From: Deltaproteobacteria bacterium
GTDB taxonomy: Bacteria; Desulfobacterota; Desulfobacteria; Desulfobacterales; Desulfosarcinaceae
NCBI GenBank assembly: GCA_021824175.1
Contig: JAKALP010000046.1
Location: 1-35,942, forward strand
Direction: 5' to 3'
Length of the DNA stretch: 35,942 nt
In this document: piece after piece, positions 19,489 through 32,057 of the stretch
Position numbering within the stretch: the stretch's first letter is position 1
How the letters are laid out: every line of letters begins with the position of its first letter
Translations under genes and position numbers: made by a program
Notes under the pieces: model-generated
Seen by the model: the letters and a program-made list of their open reading frames with translations, nothing else
Databases searched by the model: none
What the model was told of the DNA's origin: nothing

Positions 19489-20121
19489 CTATTTTTCAAT
19501 TTTTGGTTTTTTGATCATCACAGGCGCATCGCGGTGCCCAGGAATGGCGCCTTTAATCAAAATTAAGTTGTCCTGGGGACGGATATCGACGATCTTAAGA
19601 TTGCGCGTAGTGAACCGTTCAACACCGTATCTTCCAGGGAATCTTTTGCCCTTGATTACTTTAGAAGGCCAAGCGCTGCTCCCAACTGAGCCAGGAATAC
19701 GGAAACAGCGACCACCGTGGGTCTTGCGGCCGCCACCGAACCGGTGACGTTTTACCACACCGGCAAATCCACGGCCCTTGCTGTGTCCAACCACATCTAC
19801 GCGCTCGCCAACGGCAAACAGATCCGGGCCTAAACTCTGACCAAGCTGGAATGCCGCAGGATCATCCACATCAAATTCACGGATATGGGCGTAGCAGTTG
19901 GCACCGCTTTTCTTAAAGTGGCCCTGGAGGGGTTTAGTGGTCCGGGAGCTTTTTTTCTCCTCAAAACCCAGTTGAAGGGCGTTGTAGCCGTCATTGGCCT
20001 CAGTCTTGATCTGGGTGACGATGCATGGTCCGGCCAGTACCACCGTTACGGGGATATATTGGCCGTCAGCGGTGAAGATGCTCGTCATTCCCAGTTTTTT
20101 TCCGATCAGTCCTTTACTCAT
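19489..20121 (-). CDS. rplC: 50S ribosomal protein L3
   Basis: 210 residues. [20 protein letters not shown] and the W-finger region ([40 protein letters not shown]) are typical. The position usually holding Gln of GHGSK-like loops reads THGGR, which is within family variation. L3 reaches the peptidyl-transferase centre. ATG start. Confidence 0.98.
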   Translation of the reverse strand: MSKGLIGKKLGMTSIFTADGQYIPVTVVLAGPCIVTQIKTEANDGYNALQLGFEEKKSSRTTKPLQGHFKKSGANCYAHIREFDVDDPAAFQLGQSLGPDLFAVGERVDVVGHSKGRGFAGVVKRHRFGGGRKTHGGRCFRIPGSVGSSAWPSKVIKGKRFPGRYGVERFTTRNLKIVDIRPQDNLILIKGAIPGHRDAPVMIKKPKIEK

Positions 20122-20138
20122 GGCTCGTCGTTCCTACC

Positions 20139-20450
20139 CTACAGTTTGATCTCCACATCTACGCCTGGAGACAAATCAAGTTTCATCAGCGCATCAACGG
20201 TTTGTTGGGTTGGTTCAAGGATGTCCAACAACCGTTTGTGCGTGCGCATCTCGAATTGTTCCCGGGATTTTTTATCAATGTGGGGAGACCGCAACACGCA
20301 AAATTTATTAATGATTGTTGGCAAAGGAATCGGCCCAACCACTTTGGCTCCAGTCTTACGGGCGGTGTCTAGAATGTCCGTAGCAGACTGATCTAGCAAT
20401 TTGTGGTCGTATGCCTTTAACCTAATTCTAATTTTGGCATTCATTATCAT
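20139..20450 (-). CDS. rpsJ: 30S ribosomal protein S10
   Basis: 103 residues. [39 protein letters not shown] and the end [17 protein letters not shown] are diagnostic. S10 (NusE) also joins the NusB antitermination complex. It follows the tuf stop by 13 nt; two ATGs two codons apart are possible, and neither has a strong ribosome site, so coupling to tuf translation is likely. Confidence 0.97.
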   Translation of the reverse strand: MIMNAKIRIRLKAYDHKLLDQSATDILDTARKTGAKVVGPIPLPTIINKFCVLRSPHIDKKSREQFEMRTHKRLLDILEPTQQTVDALMKLDLSPGVDVEIKL

Positions 20451-20463
20451 GGGTCAATCTTTC

Positions 20464-21657
<1,194 letters not shown>

Positions 21658-21668
21658 CGTGTCCTCCA

Positions 21669-21749
21669 CTAATCGGGCTATCGATTAGACAAAACAATAG
21701 GTTTTAAATGCCAAGCTTTGCGGTGGTTCGCGGAATTTAAAACCTATTG
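21669..21749 (-). promoter_or_regulatory. tuf leader with two perfect hairpins, possible attenuator
   Basis: Perfect 15-bp arms CAATAGGTTTTAAAT / ATTTAAAACCTATTG (21735-21749 and 21695-21709) enclose a 25-nt loop and are followed on the minus strand by TTTTGTCT, a terminator-like tail. A second perfect hairpin, CTAATCG / CGATTAG (21669-21688), ends 1-2 nt before the GGAGG of tuf. The layout suggests attenuation, processing or translational control of tuf; the mechanism is inferred. Confidence 0.7.
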
Positions 21750-21768
21750 CGCGTTCGAAGAGATCCTT

Positions 21769-22239
21769 TTACCAGCGATAATGGGCAAATGCCTTATTCG
21801 CCTCGGCCATTTTATGTGTATCCTCTTTCTTCTTTACAGCAGCTCCTCGGTTGGCTGAAGCATCAAGCATTTCGCCGGCCAATTTCGCAGCAAACCCTAG
21901 CTCAGTGCGGCTACGCGCGTATGTAATCAGCCAGCGAATGGCCAAGGCCGTTCGACGTGATGAGCGTATTTCAGTCGGCACCTGGTAGGTCGAACCGCCC
22001 ACCCGTCGTGACTTGACTTCGATCACCGGACGAATGTTATCCAAGGCTTGCTCGAATACTTTGAGAGGGTCTTGCTTAGATTTCTGCTCAATGAGATCAA
22101 AAGCACCGTATAGGAGCGACTCAGCCACACTCTTTTTACCGTCACGCATGACTGATGCGATGAATTTGGCCACCAACTTGCTATTGTACTTGGCGTCTGG
22201 AATGATGACCCGCTCGGGAACTTCTCTTCTTCTTGGCAT
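21769..22239 (-). CDS. rpsG: 30S ribosomal protein S7
   Basis: 156 residues. [40 protein letters not shown] and [19 protein letters not shown] are diagnostic. S7 nucleates the 30S head and, in E. coli, represses the str operon. It follows rpsL by 41 nt. The gene normally next in the str operon, fusA, is not here. Confidence 0.99.
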   Translation of the reverse strand: MPRRREVPERVIIPDAKYNSKLVAKFIASVMRDGKKSVAESLLYGAFDLIEQKSKQDPLKVFEQALDNIRPVIEVKSRRVGGSTYQVPTEIRSSRRTALAIRWLITYARSRTELGFAAKLAGEMLDASANRGAAVKKKEDTHKMAEANKAFAHYRW

Positions 22240-22280
22240 ATCCTACACCACCGTATTAACTCTGGTTTGCTTCGTTGACG

Positions 22281-22652
22281 CTATTTGGGTTTCTTGGCTC
22301 CGTATTTGGAACGTCCTTGCCGACGATCCTCAACGCCCAGTGTGTCAAGGGTGCCGCGCACAATATGATAGCGCACGCCGGGCAGGTCTTTTACACGTCC
22401 GCCACGGACCAACACCACCGAGTGCTCCTGGAGATTATGGCCAATACCGGGAATATAAGCAGTCACTTCAATCCCCGTGGTTAAACGAACGCGCGCAACC
22501 TTACGCAAAGCTGAGTTCGGCTTTTTGGGCGTTGAGGTATAAACACGCGTACAAACACCTCTTTTTTGTGGTGCCCCTTTCAACGCAGGCGTGTTGGTCT
22601 TTTTCTTGATCCGTTCACGACCGTTGCGCACGAGCTGGTTTATCGTCGGCAT
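22281..22652 (-). CDS. rpsL: 30S ribosomal protein S12
   Basis: 123 residues. [37 protein letters not shown] and [20 protein letters not shown] are diagnostic of S12, the decoding-centre protein. The lysines of TPKKPNS and RVKDLPG, where streptomycin-resistance changes occur, are wild type. It is first gene behind the str-type promoter. Confidence 0.99.
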   Translation of the reverse strand: MPTINQLVRNGRERIKKKTNTPALKGAPQKRGVCTRVYTSTPKKPNSALRKVARVRLTTGIEVTAYIPGIGHNLQEHSVVLVRGGRVKDLPGVRYHIVRGTLDTLGVEDRRQGRSKYGAKKPK

Positions 22653-22717
22653 ATTACCCTCTTCAATTCCTTACTTTCCTGAAACCCCACGTAGGGGTAC
22701 CCACTGAAAAAAGCGGA

Positions 22718-22746
22718 TTAGTATATAGATACCTGTTGGTTGTCAA
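22718..22746 (-). promoter_or_regulatory. Promoter of the rpsL-led (str) cluster
   Basis: On the minus strand a perfect TTGACA is followed after 17 nt by TACTAA (or after 15 nt by TATACT). It lies about 65-95 nt before rpsL in the 188-nt gap after rpoC. A small hairpin (ACCCC / GGGGT) follows in the expected untranslated leader. Motif-based. Confidence 0.75.
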
Positions 22747-22840
22747 GCACTTTTCCTGAGCTTGCGCAATTTTTTCTGTAAGCCCATGGGAGGTCTTGCT
22801 TCAGTGCTGTCTGCCTTCTCCCAGGTCCATTGCTAAGTCC

Positions 22841-25800
22841 TTATTCTGCTGGTAGCTCACTTTGAGCCACATCCAACCCCATATAATCGACTAGTCCGGT
22901 ACCAGCAGGAATCAACCGGCCCATAATAACGTTTTCCTTAAGGCCTCGCAGATAATCGATGGCTCCGGAAATGGAGGCGTCAGTCAGAACCTTGGTAGTC
23001 TCTTGGAACGAGGCCGCCGAGATAAAACTGTCGGTGCTCAAAGAGGCTTTGGTGATACCCAAAATTAGTGACTCGGCTGACGCCGGCTTGCCACCAGCGG
23101 CAATGACAGCCCGATTGGCGTCTTCAAAAGCGATTCGATCAATTTGTTCCTCTACAATGAAGTCAGTATCGCCCACCTCGGTGATCTTGACGCGGCGCAT
23201 CATCTGCCGGACGATGACCTCAATATGTTTATCATTGATGCGCACACCTTGCAGCCGGTAAACCTCCTGGACCTCATCCACCAGATAGCGCGCCAAAGCA
23301 ACCTCGCCTTTGATTCTCAGAATGTCCTGAGGAATGGCCGAGCCGCCCACCAGATGTTCGCCCGCTTTGACGTAATCGCCTTCGTATACGTTAATGTGCT
23401 TACCCCGGGGAATAAGGTACTCTTTTTTATCGCCCACATCCACGGGGGTTACGGTTACCTTTTGTTTACCTTTTTTAGTGGATTTGGCGATGCTGACATA
23501 CCCTTCGATCTCACTCAGAACAGCAATATCTTTGGGCTTGCGCACTTCGAACAGTTCAGCCACGCGGGGCAAACCACCGGTGATGTCTTTGGTTTTGGTG
23601 GTGGCCCGGGGCAGCTTGGCGACCACATCGCCGGCTTTCACCTCATCGCCTTCTTCCACCATCAAAATGGCATCTACCGGCAACATGTAACGGGCCATGC
23701 CGCTGCCGCTTTTGAGTTTGGCGGTTTTACCATCTTCGCCCTTAATGGAGATGCGCGGACGCTCTTCACCCGTTTTGGACTCAGTAACGGTGCGGCTGGA
23801 TTTTCCAGTAACCGGGTCGACCTTTTCCTGCATGGTTTTTCCGGGAACTAGATCGCCGAATTTAACCAAACCATCCACTTCGGTGATAATAGGGGTCGTG
23901 AATGGATCCCAAGTAGCCAATAGTTGGCCAGGCTCAACCTTATCGCCATCCTTGACCAGAATATGGGCACCGTAAATAACCGGACAACGTTCGCGTTCAC
24001 GGCCAGCCTTGCCAATGATGGAAAACTCACCACCGCGCCGGTTCATGACCACATAATGGCCCTGGGCATTCTGAACAATCTGAAGGTCCATATACTTGAC
24101 TTCACCCGCCGTACGCGCCCTGATATCGGCCTGCTCAACGCGGCGGCTGGCCGTACCACCAATGTGAAAGGTACGCATGGTCAACTGCGTGCCCGGCTCG
24201 CCGATGGATTGGGCTGCCAGAATGCCAATAGACTGGCCGATTTCCACCCGGCCGCCATGGGCCAAATCACGGCCATAACAAGCAGCACAGACACCGAACT
24301 TGGTTTGGCAGGTCAATACGCTACGAATGCGCACCCGGGTGATACCGGCATCTTCGATAAGGCGCACTCCTCGCTCGTCGATTTCCTGGTTGGCCTGGAT
24401 GAGCACCTCGTCGGTAAAGGGATCCAAAATATCTTCGACTGTGATGCGTCCCAGCACGCGTTCTCCAAGCCGTTGGATTACCTCACCCCCTTCCATCAAG
24501 GGTTCGACTTCAACGCCCATCATGGTACCGCAATCATGCTCGGTAATAGTTGCATCCTGGGCCACATCCGCCAAGCGCCGGGTCAAGTACCCCGAGTTGG
24601 CGGTCTTAAGGGCCGTATCAGCCAGACCTTTACGGGCGCCGTGAGTCGAAATGAAGTATTGCAACACCGACAACCCTTCCCGGAAATTGGCTTGAATGGG
24701 AGTCTCTATAATTTCACCCGAGGGCTTGGCCATCAACCCACGCATTCCGGCTAGCTGGCGCATTTGATCTTTACTACCACGGGCACCGGAGTCAGCCATC
24801 ATGAAGATGGGATTGAGGCTTTCAGCGATGATGGGATGTCCATCGTCGTCCATCACCGGTTTTCCTTTGACATCAAAAACCGGCATGTTTTTCATGGCTT
24901 CCATCATTTCATTGGCCACATCATCAGTGGCCTTGGCCCAAATATCGACCACTTTATTATACTTCTCACCCTGGGTGATCAGACCTTCGGTATATTGACG
25001 GCCGATCTCAGAGACTTGACTCTCGGCGGCTTTGAGAATTTCCCATTTCTTCTCCGGGATAATCATGTCATCAATACAAATGGAGAGTCCGCCCTTGGTA
25101 GAGTATTTATACCCGATATCCTTGAGACGGTCAGATAAAATGACCGTGGCCTTGGGGCCAAGGTTGCGGTAGACAAAATCAACCAAATCGCGCAACGCGC
25201 CTTTATCCATGATCTTGTTGATTGCGTCGAAGGGCATCTCCGGCCTTTTTTCAATAACCTTAAATATATGGTATCCGTCATCAGCTTTAATGATGGGGCT
25301 GACATCCCCTTCATTAAGACTGAAAACCAGGCCCACTTCCCTGTCGCTGGTGTCAAAAATGCGCTGGAACTCATCCTTTCGCAACAAGCCGATAAAACCC
25401 TCGTTGGTTCGGGCAGCGCTTTGGGAGTAGGTTTTTACCAGCTCGATAAAATCCGCTCCATTTTTAATTTCTTCCAGCAGAGATAGAGCTTTGTCTCTTT
25501 CTTTGACCAGAATATGGCGCATTACCATCATGTGGTCTTTGGGCATAATCTCCCACAGCAGCACTCTTCCCACGGTGGTTTCATAACGTTTTTCGCCGAT
25601 GCGTACCGATACTTTTGCATGTAGATCAGCTTGGCGGGAATCATAGGCAATGCGGACCTCATCGGGATTGGCGAAAATTCTCCCCTCTCCTTTGTGTCCA
25701 TCAATACCACGCGTCATGTAGTAAGTGCCCAAGACGATATCCTGGCTGGGCACTATAATGGGGCTGCCATTGGCCGGTGAAAGAATATTATTAGAAGACA

Positions 25801-27253
25801 ACATCAGTACCCGGGCTTCGATCTGGGACTCCACCGACAAGGGCACATGCACAGCCATCTGGTCACCATCAAAGTCGGCGTTGAATGCGGTACACACCAA
25901 CGGATGGAGTTGAATGGCTTTGCCTTCAATCAGCAGAGGCTCAAAGGCCTGGATACCTAAACGGTGCAGCGTGGGGGCCCGGTTCAGCATAACCGGATAT
26001 TCCCGCACCACTTCATCTAAGGTATCCCACACTTCGGGCACCTCGCGTTCCACCATCTTCTTGGCGCTTTTAACTGTGGATACCAATCCTTTTTGTTCCA
26101 AACGGTAGTAGACAAATGGCTTGAACAGCTCCAGGGCCATCTTTTTGGGAAGACCACATTGATGTAATCGCAGATTGGGCCCAACCGTGATTACAGTACG
26201 ACCCGAGTAATCGACGCGTTTGCCGAGCAAATTCTGACGAAAACGTCCTTGCTTGCCCTTAAGGGTATCGCTGAGGGATTTCAGGGGACGCTTGTTGGTG
26301 CCAGTGATCACGCGGCCATGTCGGCCGTTATCGAACAAAACATCCACAGCTTCCTGGAGCATACGCTTTTCATTGCGGACGATGATGTCGGGGGCCTTGA
26401 GATCCATTAGCCGTTTGAGGCGGTTATTGCGGTTAATGACCCGCCGGTACAAATCATTGAGATCGGAAGTGGCGAAACGGCCGCCCTCAAGAGGTACCAG
26501 CGGTCGCAGATCCGGCGGTAATACTGGGATGACATCCATGATCATCCATACCGGATTGAGTCCGCTCTTACGAAAAGCATCCACGATGCGCAACCGTTTG
26601 GAGAGTTTTTGCCGTTTGGCGGCGGAGTTGGTATTGCGCACCTCATCACGCAGGGAAGTGTACAATTCATCCAAATTGAGACCTTCGAGCAGACGTTTGA
26701 TCGCCTCTGCGCCGATCCCGGCTTCGAATTTGGCACCATATTGTTCCAATGCTTCGCGGTATTTCTCTTCCGTCAACAATTGACAAGGAGTTAACGGTGT
26801 TTCCTTGGGGTCGATGACGATATAGGAATCGAAGTAGAGCACCTTCTCCAAACTCTTCAAGGTAAGGTCAAGCAGATTGCCAATTTTGCTGGGAAGGCTC
26901 TTGAGAAACCAGATATGAGAAACGGGCGTGGCCAATTCAATATGCCCCATACGCTCACGGCGTACCTTGGATTGAATAACTTCCACACCGCACTTTTCAC
27001 AAATAACGCCCCGATGCTTCATGCGCTTATATTTACCGCAATTGCATTCATAGTCTTTGGTGGGGCCAAAAATTTTGGCGCAGAACAGGCCATCCCGCTC
27101 AGGTTTGAAGGTTCGATAGTTGATGGTTTCCGGCTTCTTGATTTCACCATGAGACCACTGGCGGATTTGCTCGGGCGAGGCCAGGGCCACCCGAACACCT
27201 CGGTACTGTCGCGGATCGGTCGGTTTGGCAAAAAAGTCGTACAAAGTTTCCAT
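22841..27253 (-). CDS. rpoC: RNA polymerase beta' subunit with inserted parvulin-like domain
   Basis: 1470 residues, longer than the roughly 1400 of relatives with the same layout. The order is standard: zinc ribbon ([19 protein letters not shown]), catalytic NADFDGD at 458-464, the rim helices beginning near [13 protein letters not shown], bridge helix (about [20 protein letters not shown]), second zinc site ([13 protein letters not shown]), trigger loop with a proteobacterial-type SI3 insertion, and the C-terminal end. The extra element is residues 573-672, a PpiC-like domain described separately. The frame is continuous across both junctions and the flanking beta' sequence aligns normally. 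ATG start; 78 nt after rpoB. Confidence 0.99.
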   Translation of the reverse strand: METLYDFFAKPTDPRQYRGVRVALASPEQIRQWSHGEIKKPETINYRTFKPERDGLFCAKIFGPTKDYECNCGKYKRMKHRGVICEKCGVEVIQSKVRRERMGHIELATPVSHIWFLKSLPSKIGNLLDLTLKSLEKVLYFDSYIVIDPKETPLTPCQLLTEEKYREALEQYGAKFEAGIGAEAIKRLLEGLNLDELYTSLRDEVRNTNSAAKRQKLSKRLRIVDAFRKSGLNPVWMIMDVIPVLPPDLRPLVPLEGGRFATSDLNDLYRRVINRNNRLKRLMDLKAPDIIVRNEKRMLQEAVDVLFDNGRHGRVITGTNKRPLKSLSDTLKGKQGRFRQNLLGKRVDYSGRTVITVGPNLRLHQCGLPKKMALELFKPFVYYRLEQKGLVSTVKSAKKMVEREVPEVWDTLDEVVREYPVMLNRAPTLHRLGIQAFEPLLIEGKAIQLHPLVCTAFNADFDGDQMAVHVPLSVESQIEARVLMLSSNNILSPANGSPIIVPSQDIVLGTYYMTRGIDGHKGEGRIFANPDEVRIAYDSRQADLHAKVSVRIGEKRYETTVGRVLLWEIMPKDHMMVMRHILVKERDKALSLLEEIKNGADFIELVKTYSQSAARTNEGFIGLLRKDEFQRIFDTSDREVGLVFSLNEGDVSPIIKADDGYHIFKVIEKRPEMPFDAINKIMDKGALRDLVDFVYRNLGPKATVILSDRLKDIGYKYSTKGGLSICIDDMIIPEKKWEILKAAESQVSEIGRQYTEGLITQGEKYNKVVDIWAKATDDVANEMMEAMKNMPVFDVKGKPVMDDDGHPIIAESLNPIFMMADSGARGSKDQMRQLAGMRGLMAKPSGEIIETPIQANFREGLSVLQYFISTHGARKGLADTALKTANSGYLTRRLADVAQDATITEHDCGTMMGVEVEPLMEGGEVIQRLGERVLGRITVEDILDPFTDEVLIQANQEIDERGVRLIEDAGITRVRIRSVLTCQTKFGVCAACYGRDLAHGGRVEIGQSIGILAAQSIGEPGTQLTMRTFHIGGTASRRVEQADIRARTAGEVKYMDLQIVQNAQGHYVVMNRRGGEFSIIGKAGRERERCPVIYGAHILVKDGDKVEPGQLLATWDPFTTPIITEVDGLVKFGDLVPGKTMQEKVDPVTGKSSRTVTESKTGEERPRISIKGEDGKTAKLKSGSGMARYMLPVDAILMVEEGDEVKAGDVVAKLPRATTKTKDITGGLPRVAELFEVRKPKDIAVLSEIEGYVSIAKSTKKGKQKVTVTPVDVGDKKEYLIPRGKHINVYEGDYVKAGEHLVGGSAIPQDILRIKGEVALARYLVDEVQEVYRLQGVRINDKHIEVIVRQMMRRVKITEVGDTDFIVEEQIDRIAFEDANRAVIAAGGKPASAESLILGITKASLSTDSFISAASFQETTKVLTDASISGAIDYLRGLKENVIMGRLIPAGTGLVDYMGLDVAQSELPAE
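25238..25537 (-). other. Parvulin/PpiC-type isomerase domain inserted in RpoC (residues 573-672)
   Basis: Beta' homologues read LLWEIMPK then directly into a helix like the [12 protein letters not shown] found here at 673. Between them lie 100 extra residues with the parvulin order: MRHILVK (His580), a helix with [17 protein letters not shown], a loop, the EFQRIF helix, [10 protein letters not shown], and [12 protein letters not shown] (His662). Against Pin1 the two core histidines are kept, the Cys/Asp position is Ser612, the hydrophobic pocket reads Phe629 and Phe633. The GGDLG-type glycines are partly lost (EGFIG). The insert is just before the secondary-channel rim helices. Catalysis is possible but not shown; it might serve only as a binding module. 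Confidence 0.88.
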
Positions 27254-27331
27254 GCATATTTCCTTGTTTAGGGGAATAATTAAAATATATCTTCACACGG
27301 CCATGGGTAGTTGAGCCTCCAGGCAGTGCGC

Positions 27332-30300
27332 CTATGATTTAGGAAGATCTTTCTCTTCTAACAACATGACCTCCAATCCCAGGGCTTGTAACTCCTTGGT
27401 TAACACCTTGAATGATTCTGGAAGCCCAGGCTCCAAAATATTTTGGCCTTTGACGATCTTTTCGTACATGCGCGTGCGCCCTGCCATATCATCCGACTTA
27501 ACCGTTAGAAATTCTTGCAGGGCATGCGCCGCACCATAAGCTTCCATTGCCCATACTTCCATTTCGCCAAGACGTTGGCCACCGAATTGCGCTTTACCTC
27601 CCAAAGGTTGCTGGGTAACCAGCGAGTAGGGTCCGATGGAACGAGCATGGATCTTGTCGTCGACCAAGTGATGCAGCTTGAGCATGTACATGGTGCCTAC
27701 GGTTACTTTTTCTTTGAAGGGCTCGCCAGTGTGGCCGTCAAAAAGCGTGGCTTGTCCACTGATTTCGACGCCGGCTTCGGTGAGCAGCTCTTTGATCTCA
27801 CCCTCTTTTGCTCCGTCGAAGACCGGAGTGGCCATGAACACACCATTTTGGTAGTTCGCAGCCATTACCATGATCTGCTTTTCTTCCAATTGCTCGATGC
27901 CTTCGATGGTTTCCTTGACGTTGAAGATCCGTTTGAGCTTTTTCCGTAACTCGGTGATCTTGTTCTCCTCCATCAGGCGTTTGATCTGATCGCCCAGTCC
28001 TTTGGCCGCACGGCCCAAATGAATTTCTAAAATCTGGCCGACATTCATACGCGATGGCACGCCCAAGGGATTAAGCACCATGTCCACGGGGGTGCCATCT
28101 TCGAAGTAAGGCATATCTTCCACGGGTAAAATACGAGATACGACGCCTTTATTGCCGTGCCGACCAGCCATTTTGTCGCCAACAGAGAGTTTGCGCTTCA
28201 TGGCCACATAGACTTTGACCATTTTGATGACGCCCGGAGGCAGTTCATCGCCGCGCTCAAAGCGCTGCAGTGAATTTTCAAAGGTTTCCCGAACGCGATC
28301 GCACTGCTGACGGTAGTTCTCCAGCAGGTCGTGAACTTTTTCGGTTGCTTCGGCGTTGCTCAAGACCAATGTTTCCAATTGAGACATTGGAATATCGTCT
28401 AATACGCCCGCTTCTACAGCATCATCTTTGCCGGCATAGACCTTCTTACCCTTCTTCAATGGAACGGATAGCTTTTCTCCAACCACAACCTTTTCAATTT
28501 GGGAGCGAACGATCTCTTCGAGGATTTTCAGCTCATCATCACGGTTGCGTTCAAGCACTAGTATTTCCGCCATTTCAATAGCCTGGGTGCGCTCGTCTTT
28601 TTCAGTACCGCGGCGGGCAAACACTTTGGCGTCAATGACAATACCCTCAACCCCCGGTGGCACCCGTAGAGAAGTGTCCTTCACATCGCCGGCCTTTTCA
28701 CCAAAAATTGCACGCAGCAACTTTTCTTCCGGCGACAATTGCGTTTCGCCCTTGGGGGTAATTTTACCCACCAAAATGTCGCCTTGAACTACTTCTGCGC
28801 CTAGACGAACAATACCGCTTTCATCCAAGTTGCGCAGGGCTTCTTCACCGACGTTAGGGATGTCCCGCGTGATCTCTTCTTTTCCTAACTTGGTGTCGCG
28901 CGCCACCACTTCAAACTCTTCGATGTGAATTGATGTGTAGACGCCGTCCCGCACCAACCGTTCGGACACCAGGATTGAGTCTTCAAAGTTATATCCGCCC
29001 CAAGGCATGAAGGCTACTGTGACATTCTTGCCTAAAGCCAACTCGCCATGGTCCGTGGCCGGGCCGTCGGCAATGATATCGCCTGGAACTATTTTCTGGC
29101 CCTTCTTAACGATGGGGCGGTGGTTAAAACAAGTATTCTGATTGGACCGGATAAATTTGGATAGATTGTAAATTGAAACCGCTTTCTTTGGTCCTTTTGT
29201 CTCCGGATCATGCCGGATAACGATACGGGAAGCGTCGACAGCCACTACCACACCTTCACGGTCGGTAACGATGGTGACACCAGAATCTTTGGCTACTACG
29301 CCTTCAATACCAGTACCGACTAGTGGCGCTTCACTGCTCATCAATGGAACGGCTTGCCGTTGCATATTGGAGCCCATAAGCGCGCGGTTGGCATCGTCGT
29401 TTTCAAGAAAGGGGATCAAAGAAGCCGAAACGCTGACCAACTGATTGGGCGATATGTCCATCAGTTCAATCTGTTCGCGTTCGACCATCATGAATTCACC
29501 CGCCACACGGGAAGTGACCCATGGATTGATATAGATCCCTTTATTATCAATAGGTGCATTCGCTTGGGCAATGGGATGCTTTTTCTCTTCAAAAGCGCTG
29601 AGAAATTTTACTTCCTTGGTTACCGCGCCCTCCTTGACTACTCGGTATGGAGTTTCAATAAAGCCATAGTCATTGACCCGCGCGTAAGTGCTTAGTGAAA
29701 CAATTAACCCAATGTTGGGGCCTTCCGGCGTCTCAATAGGGCAAATGCGCCCATAATGGGAAGGATGCACGTCGCGGACCTCAAACCCTGCTCGCTCTCG
29801 GGTCAAGCCACCCGGTCCAAGGGCGCTCAAGCGTCGCTTGTGGGTGGTCTCCGATAATGGGTTGGTTTGATCCATAAACTGGCTCAGCTGGCTGGTGCCG
29901 AAAAATTCTTTGACGACGGCAGAGACTGGCTTGGGGTTGATCAGATCGTGGGGCATCAGCGCATCAACTTCCTGCAGACTCATACGCTCTTTGATCGCAC
30001 GCTCCATGCGCACCAAACCGATGCGGTATTGATTCTCCAGCAGTTCTCCGACTGCACGCACCCGACGGTTACCGAGATGATCGATATCATCTACTACCCC
30101 TTGAGTATCGCGTAACTCAATGAGGGTTTTGGTGGTCAAAAGAATATCTTCCTTGCGCAAAGTTCGCAGGTGAACAGGTGCTTGGATGCCTAAACGCAAG
30201 TTGATTTTAAGACGACCCACGCTTGAAAGATCGTAATAGGCGGACTTGAAAAAAAGGTGGTCCATGAATTCTTGAGCGACCTCCGGTGTGGCCGGGTTGC

Positions 30301-31441
30301 CCGGACGCATCAGACGGTAAATCTCGATCAATGCTTCTTCTTTGCTGGTCACCTTATCCAAGTGCAATGTCTTGCGGACTGAGTCACTGCTGGAGACACC
30401 ATCGACATGCAAGATATCGAACTCATTAATGCCGAAGCTCTTGAGTTTGGTCAGCGTCGTTTCATTGACTTCATCATTGGAGCTGACGATCAACTCACCA
30501 CTTTTGGGGTCGGTAATAGCAACCGCAAATACTTTGCTTAGTAGTTCTTCGGGGCCTATTGGAATGCTCTCCATATTGGCGGCCTTCATTTGCTTGATGG
30601 CCCGCTGCGTAAACATGCGCCCTTTTTTTACAAGTACTTCACCGTTGGTGGGATCCACCACATCCCGACTGGCCCGCTGGCCCTTGAGCTGCTCCTCGTT
30701 GAACAGCTTAAACGCACGCCTTCCTTCCACTACTACCCGTTCCTTGCCGTAGAAGTAATTGAGCAAGTCCTCGGTGGTGTACCCGAATGCTTTAAGTAAA
30801 GTAGTAACTGGGAATTTACGTCGACGGTCAATGCGAATATAGACAATATCTTTCGGATCGATCTCCAAATCGATCCATGAACCGCGTACAGGAATAATTC
30901 GCGCGCTATAAATAATTTTTCCGCTTGAATGGGTCTTGCCTTTATCATGATCAAAAAAGACACCCGAGGAGCGATGCAACTGGCTGACCACCACACGCTC
31001 TGTGCCATTGATAATAAAAGTCCCTTTTTCGGTCATTAACGGAATCGTACCGAAATAGATCTCCTGCTCTTTGATGTCACGAATATTGGAGACACCCGTT
31101 TCTTTGTCCACTTCATAGACTACCAGTCGGACCGTAATCCGGACCGGGAGCTCATAAGTCATGCCACGCTGGATACACTCTTCTTCGCTGTGCTTAACCT
31201 CTGAAAATCGGTAAGAAACAAATTCCAGGGAAGCGCTGCCGGTGAAATCCTTAATCGGGAAAACCGATTTAAATACCGCCTGCAATCCAATGTCCTCGCG
31301 CCGTTCGGGAGGAATATCGAGTTGCAGAAAGCGTCGATAAGATTCTTTTTGCATGCCGATAAGATCCGGGATCTCTACGATTTTTTTGATCTTACCGAAG
31401 TTCTTCCGAATTCGCTTGTCAAGCGCCAACCGTGCAGCCAT
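27332..31441 (-). CDS. rpoB: RNA polymerase beta subunit
   Basis: 1369 residues from [20 protein letters not shown], chosen because GGAGA lies just upstream and the N-terminus then matches the family. The longer open frame to 31519 runs through a hairpin and is rejected. The rifampicin region [20 protein letters not shown], then [12 protein letters not shown], keeps the susceptible-type Asp, His and Ser, so susceptibility is inferred. The length and inserts resemble proteobacterial beta. No unusual domain was seen. Confidence 0.99.
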   Translation of the reverse strand: MAARLALDKRIRKNFGKIKKIVEIPDLIGMQKESYRRFLQLDIPPERREDIGLQAVFKSVFPIKDFTGSASLEFVSYRFSEVKHSEEECIQRGMTYELPVRITVRLVVYEVDKETGVSNIRDIKEQEIYFGTIPLMTEKGTFIINGTERVVVSQLHRSSGVFFDHDKGKTHSSGKIIYSARIIPVRGSWIDLEIDPKDIVYIRIDRRRKFPVTTLLKAFGYTTEDLLNYFYGKERVVVEGRRAFKLFNEEQLKGQRASRDVVDPTNGEVLVKKGRMFTQRAIKQMKAANMESIPIGPEELLSKVFAVAITDPKSGELIVSSNDEVNETTLTKLKSFGINEFDILHVDGVSSSDSVRKTLHLDKVTSKEEALIEIYRLMRPGNPATPEVAQEFMDHLFFKSAYYDLSSVGRLKINLRLGIQAPVHLRTLRKEDILLTTKTLIELRDTQGVVDDIDHLGNRRVRAVGELLENQYRIGLVRMERAIKERMSLQEVDALMPHDLINPKPVSAVVKEFFGTSQLSQFMDQTNPLSETTHKRRLSALGPGGLTRERAGFEVRDVHPSHYGRICPIETPEGPNIGLIVSLSTYARVNDYGFIETPYRVVKEGAVTKEVKFLSAFEEKKHPIAQANAPIDNKGIYINPWVTSRVAGEFMMVEREQIELMDISPNQLVSVSASLIPFLENDDANRALMGSNMQRQAVPLMSSEAPLVGTGIEGVVAKDSGVTIVTDREGVVVAVDASRIVIRHDPETKGPKKAVSIYNLSKFIRSNQNTCFNHRPIVKKGQKIVPGDIIADGPATDHGELALGKNVTVAFMPWGGYNFEDSILVSERLVRDGVYTSIHIEEFEVVARDTKLGKEEITRDIPNVGEEALRNLDESGIVRLGAEVVQGDILVGKITPKGETQLSPEEKLLRAIFGEKAGDVKDTSLRVPPGVEGIVIDAKVFARRGTEKDERTQAIEMAEILVLERNRDDELKILEEIVRSQIEKVVVGEKLSVPLKKGKKVYAGKDDAVEAGVLDDIPMSQLETLVLSNAEATEKVHDLLENYRQQCDRVRETFENSLQRFERGDELPPGVIKMVKVYVAMKRKLSVGDKMAGRHGNKGVVSRILPVEDMPYFEDGTPVDMVLNPLGVPSRMNVGQILEIHLGRAAKGLGDQIKRLMEENKITELRKKLKRIFNVKETIEGIEQLEEKQIMVMAANYQNGVFMATPVFDGAKEGEIKELLTEAGVEISGQATLFDGHTGEPFKEKVTVGTMYMLKLHHLVDDKIHARSIGPYSLVTQQPLGGKAQFGGQRLGEMEVWAMEAYGAAHALQEFLTVKSDDMAGRTRMYEKIVKGQNILEPGLPESFKVLTKELQALGLEVMLLEEKDLPKS

Positions 31442-31479
31442 GGTCTCTCCAATGTTTTTTTTCGATGACTTTAGGAAAC

Positions 31480-31525
31480 GCGAAAATGGGATAAAAGGTT
31501 CGTCGCCTTTCCACCCCATTTTCGC
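31480..31525 (-). promoter_or_regulatory. Long hairpin between rplL and rpoB
   Basis: Perfect 11-bp arms GCGAAAATGGG / CCCATTTTCGC enclose a second stem AAAGG / CCTTT with a 7-nt loop. The spot matches the rplL-rpoB gap of E. coli, which carries an attenuator and an RNase III cut site. A long interrupted duplex suits RNase III processing better than termination, as no T-tract follows directly. Function inferred from position and pairing. Confidence 0.75.
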
Positions 31526-31580
31526 ATTGTACTAATCGTATGTTCAGCAGGGAGACGATTGATGCCTCCGCCAGGCGCAA

Positions 31581-31970
31581 TTATTTAAGTTCCACTTGAG
31601 CGCCGGCGCCTTCCAATTGGGCCTTGATTTTCTCGGCCTCGTCCTTGGGAATGCCTTCCTTTACTGGTTTAGGAGCTCCATCCACCAAGTCTTTGGCTTC
31701 TTTCAGCCCCAGACCTGTGATGGCGCGAACCTCTTTGATCACCTGAATCTTCTTATCTCCCGCAGTGGTCAGAATTACGTCAAACTCGGTCTTTTCGGCA
31801 GCGGCCGCGCCAGCATCGCCAGCGGGGCCAGCGGCGGCGGCCATCATGGCCACTGGGGCCGCAGCCGAAACGCCAAACTTGGTTTCCAATTCTTTAACCA
31901 TCTCGGAAAGTTCCAAAACGGTCATGTTCGCAATAAAATCGATAACAGCTTGTTTTGTGACATCAGCCAT
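31581..31970 (-). CDS. rplL: 50S ribosomal protein L7/L12
   Basis: 129 residues. The N-terminal dimerisation helices ([20 protein letters not shown]), an Ala/Gly-rich hinge (about 38-60) and the C-terminal factor-binding domain ([33 protein letters not shown]) are complete. It forms the flexible stalk with L10. It follows rplJ by 87 nt. Confidence 0.99.
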   Translation of the reverse strand: MADVTKQAVIDFIANMTVLELSEMVKELETKFGVSAAAPVAMMAAAAGPAGDAGAAAAEKTEFDVILTTAGDKKIQVIKEVRAITGLGLKEAKDLVDGAPKPVKEGIPKDEAEKIKAQLEGAGAQVELK

Positions 31971-32057
31971 GGGTTTTGATCCTCCGCTATCTTAATCTTT
32001 ATCGTGCGCTCCCAGCGCAGCGAATTAAACTTAAAATTTTGATAATGCCATACTAAA

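Noticed and set aside
22841-24300. Second large insertion in RpoC (trigger-loop region) as a novelty
   Set aside because: It matches the known SI3 element with barrel-sandwich folds typical of many Gram-negative beta' subunits.
31442-31519. 26-residue N-terminal extension of RpoB
   Set aside because: The open frame continues upstream but translates the rplL-rpoB hairpin; the internal ATG at 31441 has a GGAGA site and gives the family N-terminus.
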